From Alteribacillus sp. YIM 98480 (GTDB lineage: Bacteria; Bacillota; Bacilli; Bacillales; Marinococcaceae), in NCBI RefSeq assembly GCF_009765375.1, contig NZ_VTOK01000008.1, forward strand, positions 128,982 through 192,981: a stretch of DNA of 64,000 nucleotides, written 5' to 3'. This document shows positions 35,304-44,030 of the stretch, in pieces. The position numbers and the translations under genes were made by a program. Every line of letters starts with the position of its first letter. The first letter of the stretch is position 1. Under the pieces are notes generated by a model. The model ran no database searches, was not told where the DNA came from, and was given only the letters and a program-made list of their open reading frames with translations.

Positions 35304-35596
35304 GCATGGTATAATATTCCTGTAGTTATATACTTTAATTAGTGTTTCGACTTTTCTTTTCGTAATCCTTTTTTTTTATTAATTTCTTCTTTTTTTCTGT
35401 AATATTTCCGAGGAAATAAAACTTTTCCCGGTGAATTTGTCTATACGTGTAACGAAAAATAATTATTAAACGTCTCATTAGTAAGCGTCATATGCCAGTC
35501 TGTCTTTTTTAAATTGTCATTTACGAACACGTGTATTTTATGTAAAATAATTTAGTACAAAAAAGCAGGAAAACTGAAAACAAGGAGAAATTTTTT
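35304..35596. other. intergenic region before LCP gene
   Basis: AT-rich and with no gene seen. It should carry the promoter of the LCP-family gene, but I could not choose one with confidence. Confidence 0.4.
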
Positions 35597-36643
35597 ATGG
35601 GGAAAGAAGTACCTAATACAAGGCTGCGGCGTCATAGACGGAGAAAACGACGTTTGTTAAAAACATTTATGCTGATCGGCCTTGTTTCGTTTTTAATACT
35701 AGGAGGCGGTCTTGGCTACTTTGCCTGGAAGCTTAGTGATGTAGCCGCTGACACCCAGGAGACCCTTGACCGCGGTGAAAAATCAGAGAAAAGAGAAGCA
35801 GCGGTTGACCCTAAACAGGACAACATTTCTGTTTTGTTCCTCGGAGTGGATGATAGAAGCGGTGAATTGAAAGGGCGAACCGATGCAATGGTTTTGGCCA
35901 CGTTTAACAAAGACGAAGAATCGGTTAAAATGACCAGCATTCCACGTGACTCGCTTGTAACTATCCCGCAGCACGGGGAAGATAAAATTACTCATGCTCA
36001 TGCTTTTGGAGGAACGGACCTGGCCATTCAGACTGTCGAAGAATTATTAGATATTCCTGTCGATTACTATGTAAAATTAAATTTTGATGCTTTTATTGAA
36101 ATTATTAACGCTTTAGATGGTGTAGAAGTGGACGTACCTTTTTCGTTTACAGAGCAAGATAGCGAAGGCAATCATGATGCCATTTCTATTCAAGAAGGAA
36201 GACAGCTTCTTGACGGAGAAGAAGCATTAGCTTATGCAAGAATGAGAAAACAAGATCCTCGCGGGGACCTTGGCCGCGGTGAGCGTCAACAAGAAATTAT
36301 TGCAGCGTTAATTCGTCGAAGCGCTTCTATTTCTTCTATTCGAAATTATGACGACGTACTCACCAGCCTTGAAAAGCATATGAAAATGAATTTTTCGTTT
36401 GGCAATTTGATCTCTTTACATCGCTATGCTGATTCCATCAGTGACATTGAACGCCTTCAATTACAAGGGCAAGATCTCAATTTAGAAGCAGGATATTATT
36501 ATCAGCTAAACGAACAATCGACACAAGAAATTTCCCAGGAATTAAAAGCTCATTTAGAAATCGACGTTCCTGAAAATCAAGATAATTTCCAATCAAATGA
36601 AGAAGAAAGTTCAAACCAGCAAGCCCAATCAAATGAATGGTAA
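35597..36643 (+). CDS. tagV: LytR-CpsA-Psr (LCP) wall-polymer ligase
   Basis: This 348-residue protein attaches undecaprenyl-linked polymers such as teichoic acids to peptidoglycan. A short Arg-rich cytoplasmic tail (RLRRHRRRKRR) is followed by one membrane segment (about 23-45) and the LCP domain (about 78-240) with the lipid-phosphate-binding residues in GVDDRSGELKGRTDAM, SIPRDS, and ARMRKQDPRGDLGRGERQQ. The C-terminus is Gln/Ser/Asn-rich. The symbol follows its place next to yvyE and near tagO, as in B. subtilis (yvhJ); other LCP paralogues cannot be excluded. CAAGGAGAAA precedes the ATG. Confidence 0.88.
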   Translation: MGKEVPNTRLRRHRRRKRRLLKTFMLIGLVSFLILGGGLGYFAWKLSDVAADTQETLDRGEKSEKREAAVDPKQDNISVLFLGVDDRSGELKGRTDAMVLATFNKDEESVKMTSIPRDSLVTIPQHGEDKITHAHAFGGTDLAIQTVEELLDIPVDYYVKLNFDAFIEIINALDGVEVDVPFSFTEQDSEGNHDAISIQEGRQLLDGEEALAYARMRKQDPRGDLGRGERQQEIIAALIRRSASISSIRNYDDVLTSLEKHMKMNFSFGNLISLHRYADSISDIERLQLQGQDLNLEAGYYYQLNEQSTQEISQELKAHLEIDVPENQDNFQSNEEESSNQQAQSNEW

Positions 36644-36649
36644 ATCAAC

Positions 36650-36682
36650 AGCCTGCTCCTTAATGAAGGGCAGGCTTTTTTT
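36650..36682 (+). terminator. terminator of LCP gene
   Basis: AGCCTGC (36650-36656) pairs with GCAGGCT (36670-36676), followed by TTTTTTT. Confidence 0.85.
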
Positions 36683-36724
36683 AATGCAGAAAACTTTACC
36701 AATGTTATTTTTGACGAAAGGGCT

Positions 36725-36890
36725 AGCGTTTAAATGTGAACTGGCTTGCACAGGAGGTGTTGACTTTTTGCGTTGCGACAGGACGTCGCGGTTTTAGCAA
36801 AAGTTCCTCTTTATCGTGTGCGCCTGAGCGGTTGGGCGCTGGAGCGTAAAACGCCAATATTTATCATTTCTTACCTTTTAAATAAAGACA
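36725..36890 (+). repeat. dispersed intergenic repeat, partial copy C
   Basis: The end of this stretch (GGCGCTGGAGCGTAAAACGCC, then TTATCATTTCTTACCTTT) matches the end of copy A at 32190-32235. The start (TTGACTTTTTGCGTTGCGACAGGACGTCGCG-type segment) differs from copies A and B. The remaining bases to 37050 contain no gene and include a looser echo (TTGACTTGGAAAAGAGGTGCTGA). Confidence 0.55.
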
Positions 36891-37050
36891 CGTTCGGCTA
36901 AGTTTAATGAACTTCTACTTAATACACGCCCTGTGTGCAACGTAGAAATCACAACATTCGGTGGAAATACGTCCTTTGACAACACTGAATTGACTTGGAA
37001 AAGAGGTGCTGACCAGAACAGGCGTTAGTATTTCCTCCGTCCGAGAACAG

Positions 37051-37080
37051 AAAAAGCGCAACCCTTAACCAGGATTGCGC
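37051..37080 (-). terminator. terminator of Gfo/Idh gene
   Basis: GCGCAACCC (37056-37064) pairs with GGATTGCGC (37072-37080), with one mismatch; a T-run follows on the minus strand. Confidence 0.75.
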
Positions 37081-37163
37081 ATGTCATTTGAAATAGACAG
37101 AGGTTGTTTTCATTCTAGATACTTCTCCAACATTTCAGATGGCTCACATATTGAATCCAAAAA

Positions 37164-38330
37164 TTATTGATAGTCAACCCATACAGCGCCGTTGTCAGCA
37201 GAGCGTACACAGTTTTCGACCCATCTTACTCCTTCTACACCGGCTTCAATTCCTGGATACCACAAATGGCTGGATTCTCCGCCATAATCGGCAGCGTCCA
37301 TTGCTGCGGCAAAACGAGTATACAAATTGGACCAGGCTTCAAATAATCCTTCCGGATGGCCGCCGCCAATACGGTCATCAGCCAATGCTTCTGGATAAAG
37401 ATAATCCATACCGCGCTCTAAAATCTGTACTGGTTTCCCTTGTATCTCATAACGAAGCTGATTCGGCTGTTCATCCCACCATTCAATACTAGCCTTCGAT
37501 CCGATCACACGGATTTTCTGTCCGTGCATGGAACCAGCGTTTACTGCACAAGACCATACCGTCCCCACTGCACCGTTATCGTATTCCATAATCGTATATG
37601 CGTTGTCTTCCAAAGGTGCCCGGCTTTTGACAAAGCTTTGGCGTGTGCACATTAGTTTTTCTATTTTCATGTCTGGCAGCATAACCTCTGATAAATAAAG
37701 AGGATGTGTTCCTAAATCACCTAATACATAACTCGGGCCAACAATTTTTGGATCGACCCGCCATTTCGTACTTGCATTTTGTTCCTCAACTGCTTCAGAA
37801 TGAAATCCATGCGCAAACTGCATGTTAACGATGCGAATGTCACCTAAATCCGTGTTTGCAATCATCTGCCGTGCCTGTTCAATCGCCTGATGGCCTGAAT
37901 ACCCGTATGTAACGCCAACAACACGGTTTTTGTCTTTTGCAAGCATCTCTAATTCTTTCGCTTCTTCTGTCGTAAAACAGAGCGGTTTTTCACAGACAAC
38001 GTGTAAATCAGCATGTAAGGCTGCTTTACATATCTCATAATGTGTGCCATTTGGCGTAGCAATGGAAACAGCTTGGATACCGTCTTCCCGCTTTGCCTCT
38101 TCTTCAAATAATTTTTTATAATCAGGGTAGCACCGTTCTGGTTCAACGTGCAAATGAATACCAAAATCCTTGCCGCGTTCTGGATCAATATCAAATGCCC
38201 CAGCAACCAATTGGAAATTATGATCCCGCAAAGCGGCGGAACGGTGAATATAACCGATCTGGCTGCCGCGTCCACCGCCTACCATCGCCCAGCGGATTGG
38301 TTTCTCTATGTTCTTTTCCCCATTAATCAT
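37164..38330 (-). CDS. Gfo/Idh/MocA-family oxidoreductase
   Basis: This 388-residue NAD(P)-dependent sugar or inositol dehydrogenase has the N-terminal Rossmann motif MVGGGRGSQIG (about 16-26), the catalytic-region motif CEKPLCF (about 134-140, with the EKP lysine) and a C-terminal alpha/beta domain with LGDLGTHPLYLSE. Its partner downstream-coded isomerase of the IolE type suggests oxidation of an inositol-like or keto-sugar compound. AAAGGAGGAGAACGAT precedes the ATG. The gene follows the IolE-like gene by 15 nt, forming an operon. Confidence 0.86.
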   Translation of the reverse strand: MINGEKNIEKPIRWAMVGGGRGSQIGYIHRSAALRDHNFQLVAGAFDIDPERGKDFGIHLHVEPERCYPDYKKLFEEEAKREDGIQAVSIATPNGTHYEICKAALHADLHVVCEKPLCFTTEEAKELEMLAKDKNRVVGVTYGYSGHQAIEQARQMIANTDLGDIRIVNMQFAHGFHSEAVEEQNASTKWRVDPKIVGPSYVLGDLGTHPLYLSEVMLPDMKIEKLMCTRQSFVKSRAPLEDNAYTIMEYDNGAVGTVWSCAVNAGSMHGQKIRVIGSKASIEWWDEQPNQLRYEIQGKPVQILERGMDYLYPEALADDRIGGGHPEGLFEAWSNLYTRFAAAMDAADYGGESSHLWYPGIEAGVEGVRWVENCVRSADNGAVWVDYQ

Positions 38331-38345
38331 ATCGTTCTCCTCCTT

Positions 38346-39266
38346 TTAATACCCTACACTCTTTAAGTAAGCAACACTCTGACTGACATCTTGCAAGCTA
38401 GTATCAGCGTTTCTAGGGTCCCGCTCTTGTTCTATCGTAATATAGCCGTGATAGTTGATTTCCTTTAGCAGCTGGTGTATGGAATCATAGTCAATAATTC
38501 CTTGACCAATTGGGCACATGACCCCTTTTCCACAAGCATCGAAAAAGCGGATATGCTCCTCCATCACTTCTTCATACATCTTTTCATCAATATCTTTAAA
38601 ATGAATATAGTCGACTCGATCGGCATAGTCTCGAAGCCACTGAACGGGATCCATTTTTGAGTAATATAAGTGTCCGGTATCAAGACATAGCCCCGCTGTT
38701 TCATAGGGGATGTCTTCTAACAGTTTTTTAATTTCATCTTCAAACTCTATATAACTTCCTGCATGGGGATGAATGACAGGACGAACGCCATATGTCCAGG
38801 CTTTCTTAGAAATCGCTCGGATGTGATCCATCATCTTATTCCATTCCTTAGTTGACAGGCGTTTAGCTGTATCTGGATGTCCTGCTTTGTAATCTCTTTC
38901 ATCATGTCCCCAATCTATAATTACTAGATAAGGTGTAGGGAAATTCTGCCCTTCTTCCTGCGGTACGGAAGGAAGTTTGGTAATGAGAGAACAGATATCG
39001 TCCACCTGTTTAAGTAAATTTTCAAGATTAGATTCAGACACCAAATCATCAAAAATTGTTCCCGCGATGATAGTTAAATTATTTTTTGAAAGTTCTTCCT
39101 GCACACGGTTAATGTCCATCGGAATATAGCCATACGGCCCCAGTTCAATACCTTTATAGCCCGCTTGAGAAGCTTCTTTTAGCACCTGCTCCCATGGTGG
39201 AAGATATGGATTTGTCGGGTCATCTACTCCCCAGCAGCAGGGAGCGCCTGAAATTTTTATACTCAT
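38346..39266 (-). CDS. IolE-like sugar phosphate isomerase/epimerase (TIM barrel)
   Basis: This 306-residue protein belongs to the xylose-isomerase-like TIM barrels and resembles inosose dehydratase IolE: GAPCCWGVDDP at the start, GYKGIELGPYGYIP, HPHAGSYIE, LCLDTGHLYYS and the metal-ligand residues in VDYIHFKDID and TIEQERDP. ATG 39266 with GAGGTG 6 nt upstream is used; GTG/ATG codons upstream overlap the binding site. With the Gfo/Idh enzyme it may form part of an inositol or related polyol pathway; no iolB, iolC or iolD gene is present here, so the pathway is incomplete or different. Confidence 0.82.
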   Translation of the reverse strand: MSIKISGAPCCWGVDDPTNPYLPPWEQVLKEASQAGYKGIELGPYGYIPMDINRVQEELSKNNLTIIAGTIFDDLVSESNLENLLKQVDDICSLITKLPSVPQEEGQNFPTPYLVIIDWGHDERDYKAGHPDTAKRLSTKEWNKMMDHIRAISKKAWTYGVRPVIHPHAGSYIEFEDEIKKLLEDIPYETAGLCLDTGHLYYSKMDPVQWLRDYADRVDYIHFKDIDEKMYEEVMEEHIRFFDACGKGVMCPIGQGIIDYDSIHQLLKEINYHGYITIEQERDPRNADTSLQDVSQSVAYLKSVGY

Positions 39267-39478
39267 CTGCATCACCTCTATCTATATAATGAAAGCATGA
39301 CTTTTTAGATTTGACATTATAAAATTATTGCAGCGCTTCCAATGTCTAAAGAATACAAGACATAACTTGTTATTGTATTTATCTGAAACTGCCTTCTTTT
39401 TTATAAATAAAGGACATAAAATCTGAGCTAATATTTAGAAAAACTAACTTGCCGCCAAGTCTTAATGTGGCGGTAATA
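39267..39478. other. upstream region of sugar operon
   Basis: AT-rich; should contain the promoter of the IolE-like gene and binding sites of the AraC-type regulator. TTGACATTATAAAATTATTG near 39311 is suggestive on the plus strand, but a minus-strand promoter was not clear. Confidence 0.35.
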
Positions 39479-39517
39479 TAAAAAAAAGCTAGAAAACGCA
39501 CAAGACGTTATCCAGCT
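39479..39517 (-). terminator. terminator of araC-type gene
   Basis: A 12-bp stem (39487-39498 with 39506-39517, one mismatch) is followed on the minus strand by TTTTTTTT. Confidence 0.8.
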
Positions 39518-39525
39518 CACCTTCA

Positions 39526-40425
39526 CTATGTTTTATCTTTTTGAAGATTACCGGCTAATTTCGCCTTCTTGCTAAGTTTTCTATATTGGCCTGGTGTTAT
39601 ATTTGTTTCTTCTGAGAAAACCCGTGTGAAATGATGGACAGATGAAAAACAGTAAAGATCCGATATGTCTTTGATTGAAAGGCTTGTTTCTCGCAATTTT
39701 AGAGCCGCAGCCCTTACTCTTTCTTGACGTAAAAAAGCTGTATACGTGATTTTCAAATGACTGCGGAACAAACGAGAGAGATGCCGTTTCGATACATGTA
39801 AGTATTGGGCCACATCTTCTAAAGAAAGAGACATCGTCAAGTTATCTTTAATAAACAATTGGGCTCGGTTGATCAAAAACGGACTGCTTGAATCGTCATT
39901 ATGTATCTTTTCGCTTTCATCTAGCCCACAAAATAACGTTTGAAGCGAGATCAATAATGAGTGGCCTAGAGAACACAATAACGCTGAAGAATAGGAGCGG
40001 CCTGCATGTTCCATTAATACATTCCATAATTGTGCAGTCGGCGAAGCCTCCGCATCATAAATGAGTATTTTTTGTGTGTTCGCTAATTGTTTAAACAGAT
40101 GAATGCCTTCTTTCGTCGAAGAAGATTGATTCACTTCGAAACCAACCCAGAAAAGAGAAAGGTTTTCCCCATTGTGAATTCTGTGAAGCTTTCCAGGACG
40201 TGAACAAAGAAAAGTCCCTTTTTTCAATTCATAATTCTGTTCATCCTCATAGTAAAGCCCAGTACCGCTGTTCACGTAACAAAATTCAAAGAATGAATGT
40301 TTATGTAAGGGGTTATCTTGATGGTTTGGCTGCGCACCCCAAAAATAGATACGAAAAGAAACATTTTCTCCAGGCAGGTTGATACAGCGTTTTTGTAAAT
40401 GGCGGACAGATGCGGCCATGTTCAC
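39526..40425 (-). CDS. AraC-family transcriptional regulator
   Basis: This regulator of about 299 residues has an N-terminal cupin-type effector domain (HKHSFFEFCYVNSGTGLYY, then KKGTFLCSRPGKLH) and a C-terminal AraC double helix-turn-helix (LSLEDVAQYLHVSKRHLSRLF and IKDISDLYCFSSVHHFTRVF...TPGQYRK). GGGGGG is 6 nt before a GTG at 40425 and 12 nt before an ATG at 40419; GTG is chosen. It lies upstream of the IolE-like/Gfo operon in the same direction and probably activates it. Confidence 0.87.
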   Translation of the reverse strand: MNMAASVRHLQKRCINLPGENVSFRIYFWGAQPNHQDNPLHKHSFFEFCYVNSGTGLYYEDEQNYELKKGTFLCSRPGKLHRIHNGENLSLFWVGFEVNQSSSTKEGIHLFKQLANTQKILIYDAEASPTAQLWNVLMEHAGRSYSSALLCSLGHSLLISLQTLFCGLDESEKIHNDDSSSPFLINRAQLFIKDNLTMSLSLEDVAQYLHVSKRHLSRLFRSHLKITYTAFLRQERVRAAALKLRETSLSIKDISDLYCFSSVHHFTRVFSEETNITPGQYRKLSKKAKLAGNLQKDKT

Positions 40426-40513
40426 AGTAATCCCCCCCTTCCTATGTTCGTTCTTAGATAAACAGATCATGGAAGATAGATTAGTTCTAAACTATTGATT
40501 TTCAACCTTGTCA

Positions 40514-40714
40514 TTATTTCTTAATATTTTTAAACGCTTCAAGCAGTAATGATAATCCTAAAACGATTACAGAGAAAAATCCTATTAAAGCCAATATAGA
40601 AAAAATAAAAGCAAAGCCCTCGAAAAGAGGAGAGTTTAGTGGAATAAACTGAGGCATAACAAGAAAAGAAACACCTATTAAAAAACCTATCAACAAATTT
40701 ACAGTTCTCTCCAT
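40514..40714 (-). CDS. small two-segment membrane protein
   Basis: This 66-residue protein has two hydrophobic segments (about 6-22 and 32-58) and a short basic C-terminus. GGAGTG lies 9 nt before the ATG. No family is recognised. It is the last of a chain of small minus-strand genes behind the ABC transporter. Confidence 0.55.
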   Translation of the reverse strand: MERTVNLLIGFLIGVSFLVMPQFIPLNSPLFEGFAFIFSILALIGFFSVIVLGLSLLLEAFKNIKK

Positions 40715-40759
40715 TTTTAAGACACTCCATATTTATCTCTTATTTTAGATTGCGCCCTA

Positions 40760-40993
40760 TTACATATCTCTGAGAATTTGCTTTGCTATAGGTTCATCTT
40801 CTATTTTTACTGAAAGCTTGGTTACATTGCGCGTCGAATACGATAAGTCACCAGGACCACCAATATCTTTTTGAAACCAAATATTATTTTCTCTTAACGT
40901 TTGTTCAACCTTAAATGCTTCACCTGGATATATTGTATGAATAATAACCACAGTTCTTTTTATCCTTAATATCTTTTTAATCCAGTTAAACAA
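40760..40993 (-). CDS. small hypothetical protein, DUF2007-like pattern
   Basis: This 77-residue protein has a pattern like short signal-transducing-protein domains of the DUF2007 kind: a beta strand (TVVIIHTIYPG), a helix (AFKVEQTLRENNI), a second strand and a final helix (KIEDEPIAKQIL). The resemblance is weak. The start is TTG, 8 nt after AGGAAGG; an ATG overlapping it is closed by a stop after three codons. It follows the small membrane genes in the same direction. Confidence 0.55.
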   Translation of the reverse strand: MFNWIKKILRIKRTVVIIHTIYPGEAFKVEQTLRENNIWFQKDIGGPGDLSYSTRNVTKLSVKIEDEPIAKQILRDM

Positions 40994-41019
40994 ACATAAA
41001 ACCTTCCTTTATTCCAAAA

Positions 41020-41160
41020 TCAAAATAACGTAATTATACAAGCTGTCCCTATAACAAGAATAAGTATACCAAGCCGACACTGTTAATTAAATCCACCATT
41101 ATCCCCGTTAGCTGCTTTATTACATGTAGCAGTTATATTACCAGCTGGATTTTTCTTCAT
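41020..41160 (-). pseudogene. possible decayed small membrane-protein gene
   Basis: An ATG at 41160 opens a 25-codon frame (MKKNPAGNITATCNKAANGD) ending in TAA at 41083. In the same frame a hydrophobic segment follows (CRLGILILVIGTACIITLF) and ends in TGA at 41020. The continuity suggests a single short membrane protein broken by a nonsense mutation, but the evidence is slight. Confidence 0.25.
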
Positions 41161-41236
41161 TCCACTTGTCTCATTCTTTCTCTTCACTCACTTTAATAGC
41201 GATGTATAAATTGCCGCACCCGCTTCCTCTTAACTC

Positions 41237-41413
41237 CTAATTATTCTTCATTTCACTCATTTCATGTTCCAATTGAACCATTCGGGCTTCTACATCCTCT
41301 ACCTTTTTCTTGTTAGGACGTATCCGATTTTTCATGAATGCAATGAGGGCTAAAAACAACACAACATAGAACATGAAACCCGTAACAATTACTTCACTAC
41401 GGTCACTCCTCAT
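41237..41413 (-). CDS. small membrane protein with coiled-coil tail, 58 residues
   Basis: Starts MRSDRSEVIVTGFMFYVV, has one membrane segment (about 8-27), a basic stretch (KNRIRPNKKK) and a heptad-like tail (VEDVEARMVQLEHEMSEM). The frame is below usual ORF cut-offs. No strong ribosome binding site precedes the ATG, so the start is uncertain. It resembles in layout the small Bacillus membrane proteins that accompany ABC or sensor systems; no named family. Confidence 0.5.
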   Translation of the reverse strand: MRSDRSEVIVTGFMFYVVLFLALIAFMKNRIRPNKKKVEDVEARMVQLEHEMSEMKNN

Positions 41414-41524
41414 GCTTTTTTCTGTTAAAACGCCATTTTTTTCCCTAAATTGCCCTTAATGAATGTTCTTTAAAAAATCGCAAAACCTTTTCTTAAATGT
41501 ACTCATTCACTGGACATCTAACTA

Positions 41525-41683
41525 CTACTTTCCCCTTTTAATCTCATCAACAATCACACTTAATTGATCGCTGATACGTACTAATATGCCAGCTGATACC
41601 CCAATTAAAGCACCTAGTGGACCATAAGATACAAAACCTATAACGCCGCCAATTATTACCCAAACAAGTAATATTATATTCAC
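41525..41683 (-). CDS. small membrane protein, 52 residues
   Basis: The start is GTG with an excellent GGAGGTG site 6 nt upstream. The protein opens MNIILLVWVIIGGVIGFVSY, is Gly-rich and hydrophobic through about residue 35, and ends in a charged amphipathic tail (RISDQLSVIVDEIKRGK). It follows the 227-residue gene by 40 nt in the same direction. No family is recognised. Confidence 0.65.
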   Translation of the reverse strand: MNIILLVWVIIGGVIGFVSYGPLGALIGVSAGILVRISDQLSVIVDEIKRGK

Positions 41684-41723
41684 AAAGCACCTCCGTACAG
41701 AAAGTTCGTCTTCATTTCATCTA

Positions 41724-42407
41724 TTATTCATTCACATATTGGACTTGATAAGAATCCATGTTAACATTCAAGTCTTTTGGAACACGCAAATAAATCAGGG
41801 TACTTCCGAGGACAAGGGATGAATTTTCAAATACATTTATTTTTTCCGAACCCTGATTAAACGGAAATTCTTCCTTAAAAGCCGAGTATTCCAGACGATC
41901 CTCTTCTGGGTTTCTAATAATAAGAGCTGTTTCTGTTTGTTGAATGGAAGGATTACGTGCTGGTTCTGCCATTTTCCCCTCGATACTCGAAGGAGTTTGA
42001 TAATAATCCGCTTCGATGACCTGATCATTTTCCTCTTTTCTTTCCATAAGTATATCTGTCCCGTTCACGCTATTATCAGGGGTTTCTATCGAAAGTTGAC
42101 TCTCTTCGTATTCAAATGTCCATTGTTTTTTTCTGTAATCCTTGTTTATATCCTCGTCCTTTCCTTCACGTGCTGCTGCCTGCAGCTTTTGGGCTTCCTG
42201 TTCTGCGATTTCAGCACTTATTTCTTCATCCGTTCCATTATCTTCTCCTGCGATAAGAAAAAACAAAGCACTTGAAAAAAGCAAAACAGCTGCATACCCG
42301 CCAAAAAGCCATAAATCTCCTTTTCCATTCAGCGGTCTTTTTTTAACAAGAACCGTAGCAAGAACTAAAACGAAAACAACCGGAAAAAACATGAGGAACA
42401 TACTCAT
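41724..42407 (-). CDS. membrane protein of ABC transporter operon, unknown family
   Basis: This 227-residue protein has two N-terminal membrane segments (about 3-20 and 33-52), then an extracytoplasmic or cytoplasmic acidic domain with a Glu/Ala/Gln helix (IAEQEAQKLQAAAREGKDE) and a beta-rich C-terminus. GGAGGTTAAAAA precedes the ATG, which overlaps the permease stop codon (ATGA). The coupling indicates a partner of the ABC transporter, as with accessory proteins of ytr-type operons; I do not recognise it further. Confidence 0.7.
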   Translation of the reverse strand: MSMFLMFFPVVFVLVLATVLVKKRPLNGKGDLWLFGGYAAVLLFSSALFFLIAGEDNGTDEEISAEIAEQEAQKLQAAAREGKDEDINKDYRKKQWTFEYEESQLSIETPDNSVNGTDILMERKEENDQVIEADYYQTPSSIEGKMAEPARNPSIQQTETALIIRNPEEDRLEYSAFKEEFPFNQGSEKINVFENSSLVLGSTLIYLRVPKDLNVNMDSYQVQYVNE

Positions 42408-43150
42408 TTTTTAACCTCCAACTGATTGGACAGAAACATAGCTGCAGCAAAAATAATGCATGCGGATCCTATCATTTTACTGAAAAAGAGAAAAGTCGAA
42501 GCTTCCTCAAAAAAGAATCTATAGAACACCTGCAAAATCGTGCCCTCACCAGCCCCTTGGACAATTAAAAGACCCATTAATGCAGCAGGCAGAATAAACG
42601 CGAACCATCTATACCATTGCGCCATCATTCCAGCTAAATAACCGAACGAGCTAATAAAGAAAATAATTAAAACAGCGGTCGCCATGCCTCGCGCAAAGGT
42701 CAGAGGATCCGCAGCCGCACCGGTACCAAGAATTTCGTCTGCCAAGATGTAATACACCAGTACTTTCAATAAAAATCCAGAAAAAACAGCGGTTATGCCG
42801 CCTGCTATGCTGGCCGTAAATAGAAACGCAACCGATGAAAGATTACTGCTTATTCTGTTTGTAACAAAATGAAAGCCATCCTCTCTATAAGCTGTCGTCG
42901 TCAAAAGCAGGGCACAAATAAACCCCCAAATCGATGTGAAGACAATCACCATATCTGCTGAATAATACGTTATGTTTATGTTCATTCCGTACGCTGACGT
43001 TCCCCTGGATGCCGTTCCGGAAAAAGATAACAAAATGCCAAGCAGCTGTATTATAACGAGTGAGCTGAACACACTAACATAAGCTTTCATTTTAAATAAA
43101 TACTGCTGCCATATTATTTTTGCAGCATTATTCCCTGTTAAATACATCAT
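42404..43150 (-). CDS. ABC transporter permease
   Basis: This 248-residue protein has about six membrane segments and a short N-terminal cytoplasmic helix, typical of ABC-2-type exporter subunits. No extracellular enzymatic domain is visible. The TTG at 43153 is followed directly by ATG 43150, which has GGGAG 5 nt upstream and is preferred. It overlaps the ATPase gene by 23 nt. Confidence 0.78.
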   Translation of the reverse strand: MMYLTGNNAAKIIWQQYLFKMKAYVSVFSSLVIIQLLGILLSFSGTASRGTSAYGMNINITYYSADMVIVFTSIWGFICALLLTTTAYREDGFHFVTNRISSNLSSVAFLFTASIAGGITAVFSGFLLKVLVYYILADEILGTGAAADPLTFARGMATAVLIIFFISSFGYLAGMMAQWYRWFAFILPAALMGLLIVQGAGEGTILQVFYRFFFEEASTFLFFSKMIGSACIIFAAAMFLSNQLEVKK

Positions 43151-44030
43151 CAATGCTCCCTTTCTCCTCAGAGGTCATATATATGCACGCATCGTTTGCA
43201 GAAACAGGTGAAATACGAATACCTGAGAGTTTCATTTTTTCTTTTTCATTCCCAGTGAAGTTATTCTCCAACGCAAGAAATACCTCTTCTTGACCTATTT
43301 TTCTCGTATGTAATATGTCTCGATTTATAACCCATGGATAAACGATGTCTATTTTTCCAGTCAGCCCGACCAGTCGTTCTTTCAAGTTATCCATTGGCAG
43401 GTGAAGGTATTTTTCACCTTCTTTTATGAGCAGTACCTCTTCTAATATGTCTTCGGCTTCCTCTAGATAATGGGTGGATAGAATAATCGTCCGCGGATAA
43501 GTAATAGTATCTTTTAATAACGCTCTGTAAAAGTCTTTGCGGACAGATGCATCCATACCTGTCGTCGGTTCATCAAATATAGTAAGTGGACACCTGGCAG
43601 CTAAGCCTACAATCATGTTAAATGTACTTTTCTTCCCCTTAGAAAGATTTGTATGCGATTGTTTAGCATCCAAATCAAAATAGGCAATCAAACGATGCGC
43701 TAGTTCTTTATCCCAGTTTTCATAAAAGCGTTCCCCTTGCTGTAAAATATCGATTAAGGTAAAACTAGAAGGAAAATTCATTTGATCGTCTATAAAAATG
43801 GTGTTAGCAGAAACAACAAGATTATTAAACGGACGCTTCGAAAATACGTTGACCTCACCCGAAGATTCTTTTAAAAAACCTGCCAGTATCTTCAACAATG
43901 TCGTTTTCCCTGCTCCGTTTCTTCCGATAAGGCCGACGACTTTATTTTCTTCAATAGAAAACGAAAGAGGATGAATCGCTTTTTTCCGCTTATATTTTTT
44001 CGTTACACCCCGGCACTCAATCACATTCAT
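43128..44030 (-). CDS. ABC transporter ATP-binding protein
   Basis: This 300-residue ATPase has Walker A GRNGAGKTT (36-44), the signature LSKGKK (129-134, an unusual form of LSGGQ), Walker B TIFDEP (150-155) and the switch His H187. The C-terminal 90 residues are a subfamily-specific extension. The pattern resembles YtrB/GntR-linked exporters of Bacillus, which respond to cell-wall antibiotics, though no GntR gene is next to it. AAGGGGAAA precedes the ATG. Confidence 0.85.
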   Translation of the reverse strand: MNVIECRGVTKKYKRKKAIHPLSFSIEENKVVGLIGRNGAGKTTLLKILAGFLKESSGEVNVFSKRPFNNLVVSANTIFIDDQMNFPSSFTLIDILQQGERFYENWDKELAHRLIAYFDLDAKQSHTNLSKGKKSTFNMIVGLAARCPLTIFDEPTTGMDASVRKDFYRALLKDTITYPRTIILSTHYLEEAEDILEEVLLIKEGEKYLHLPMDNLKERLVGLTGKIDIVYPWVINRDILHTRKIGQEEVFLALENNFTGNEKEKMKLSGIRISPVSANDACIYMTSEEKGSIDDVFNRE

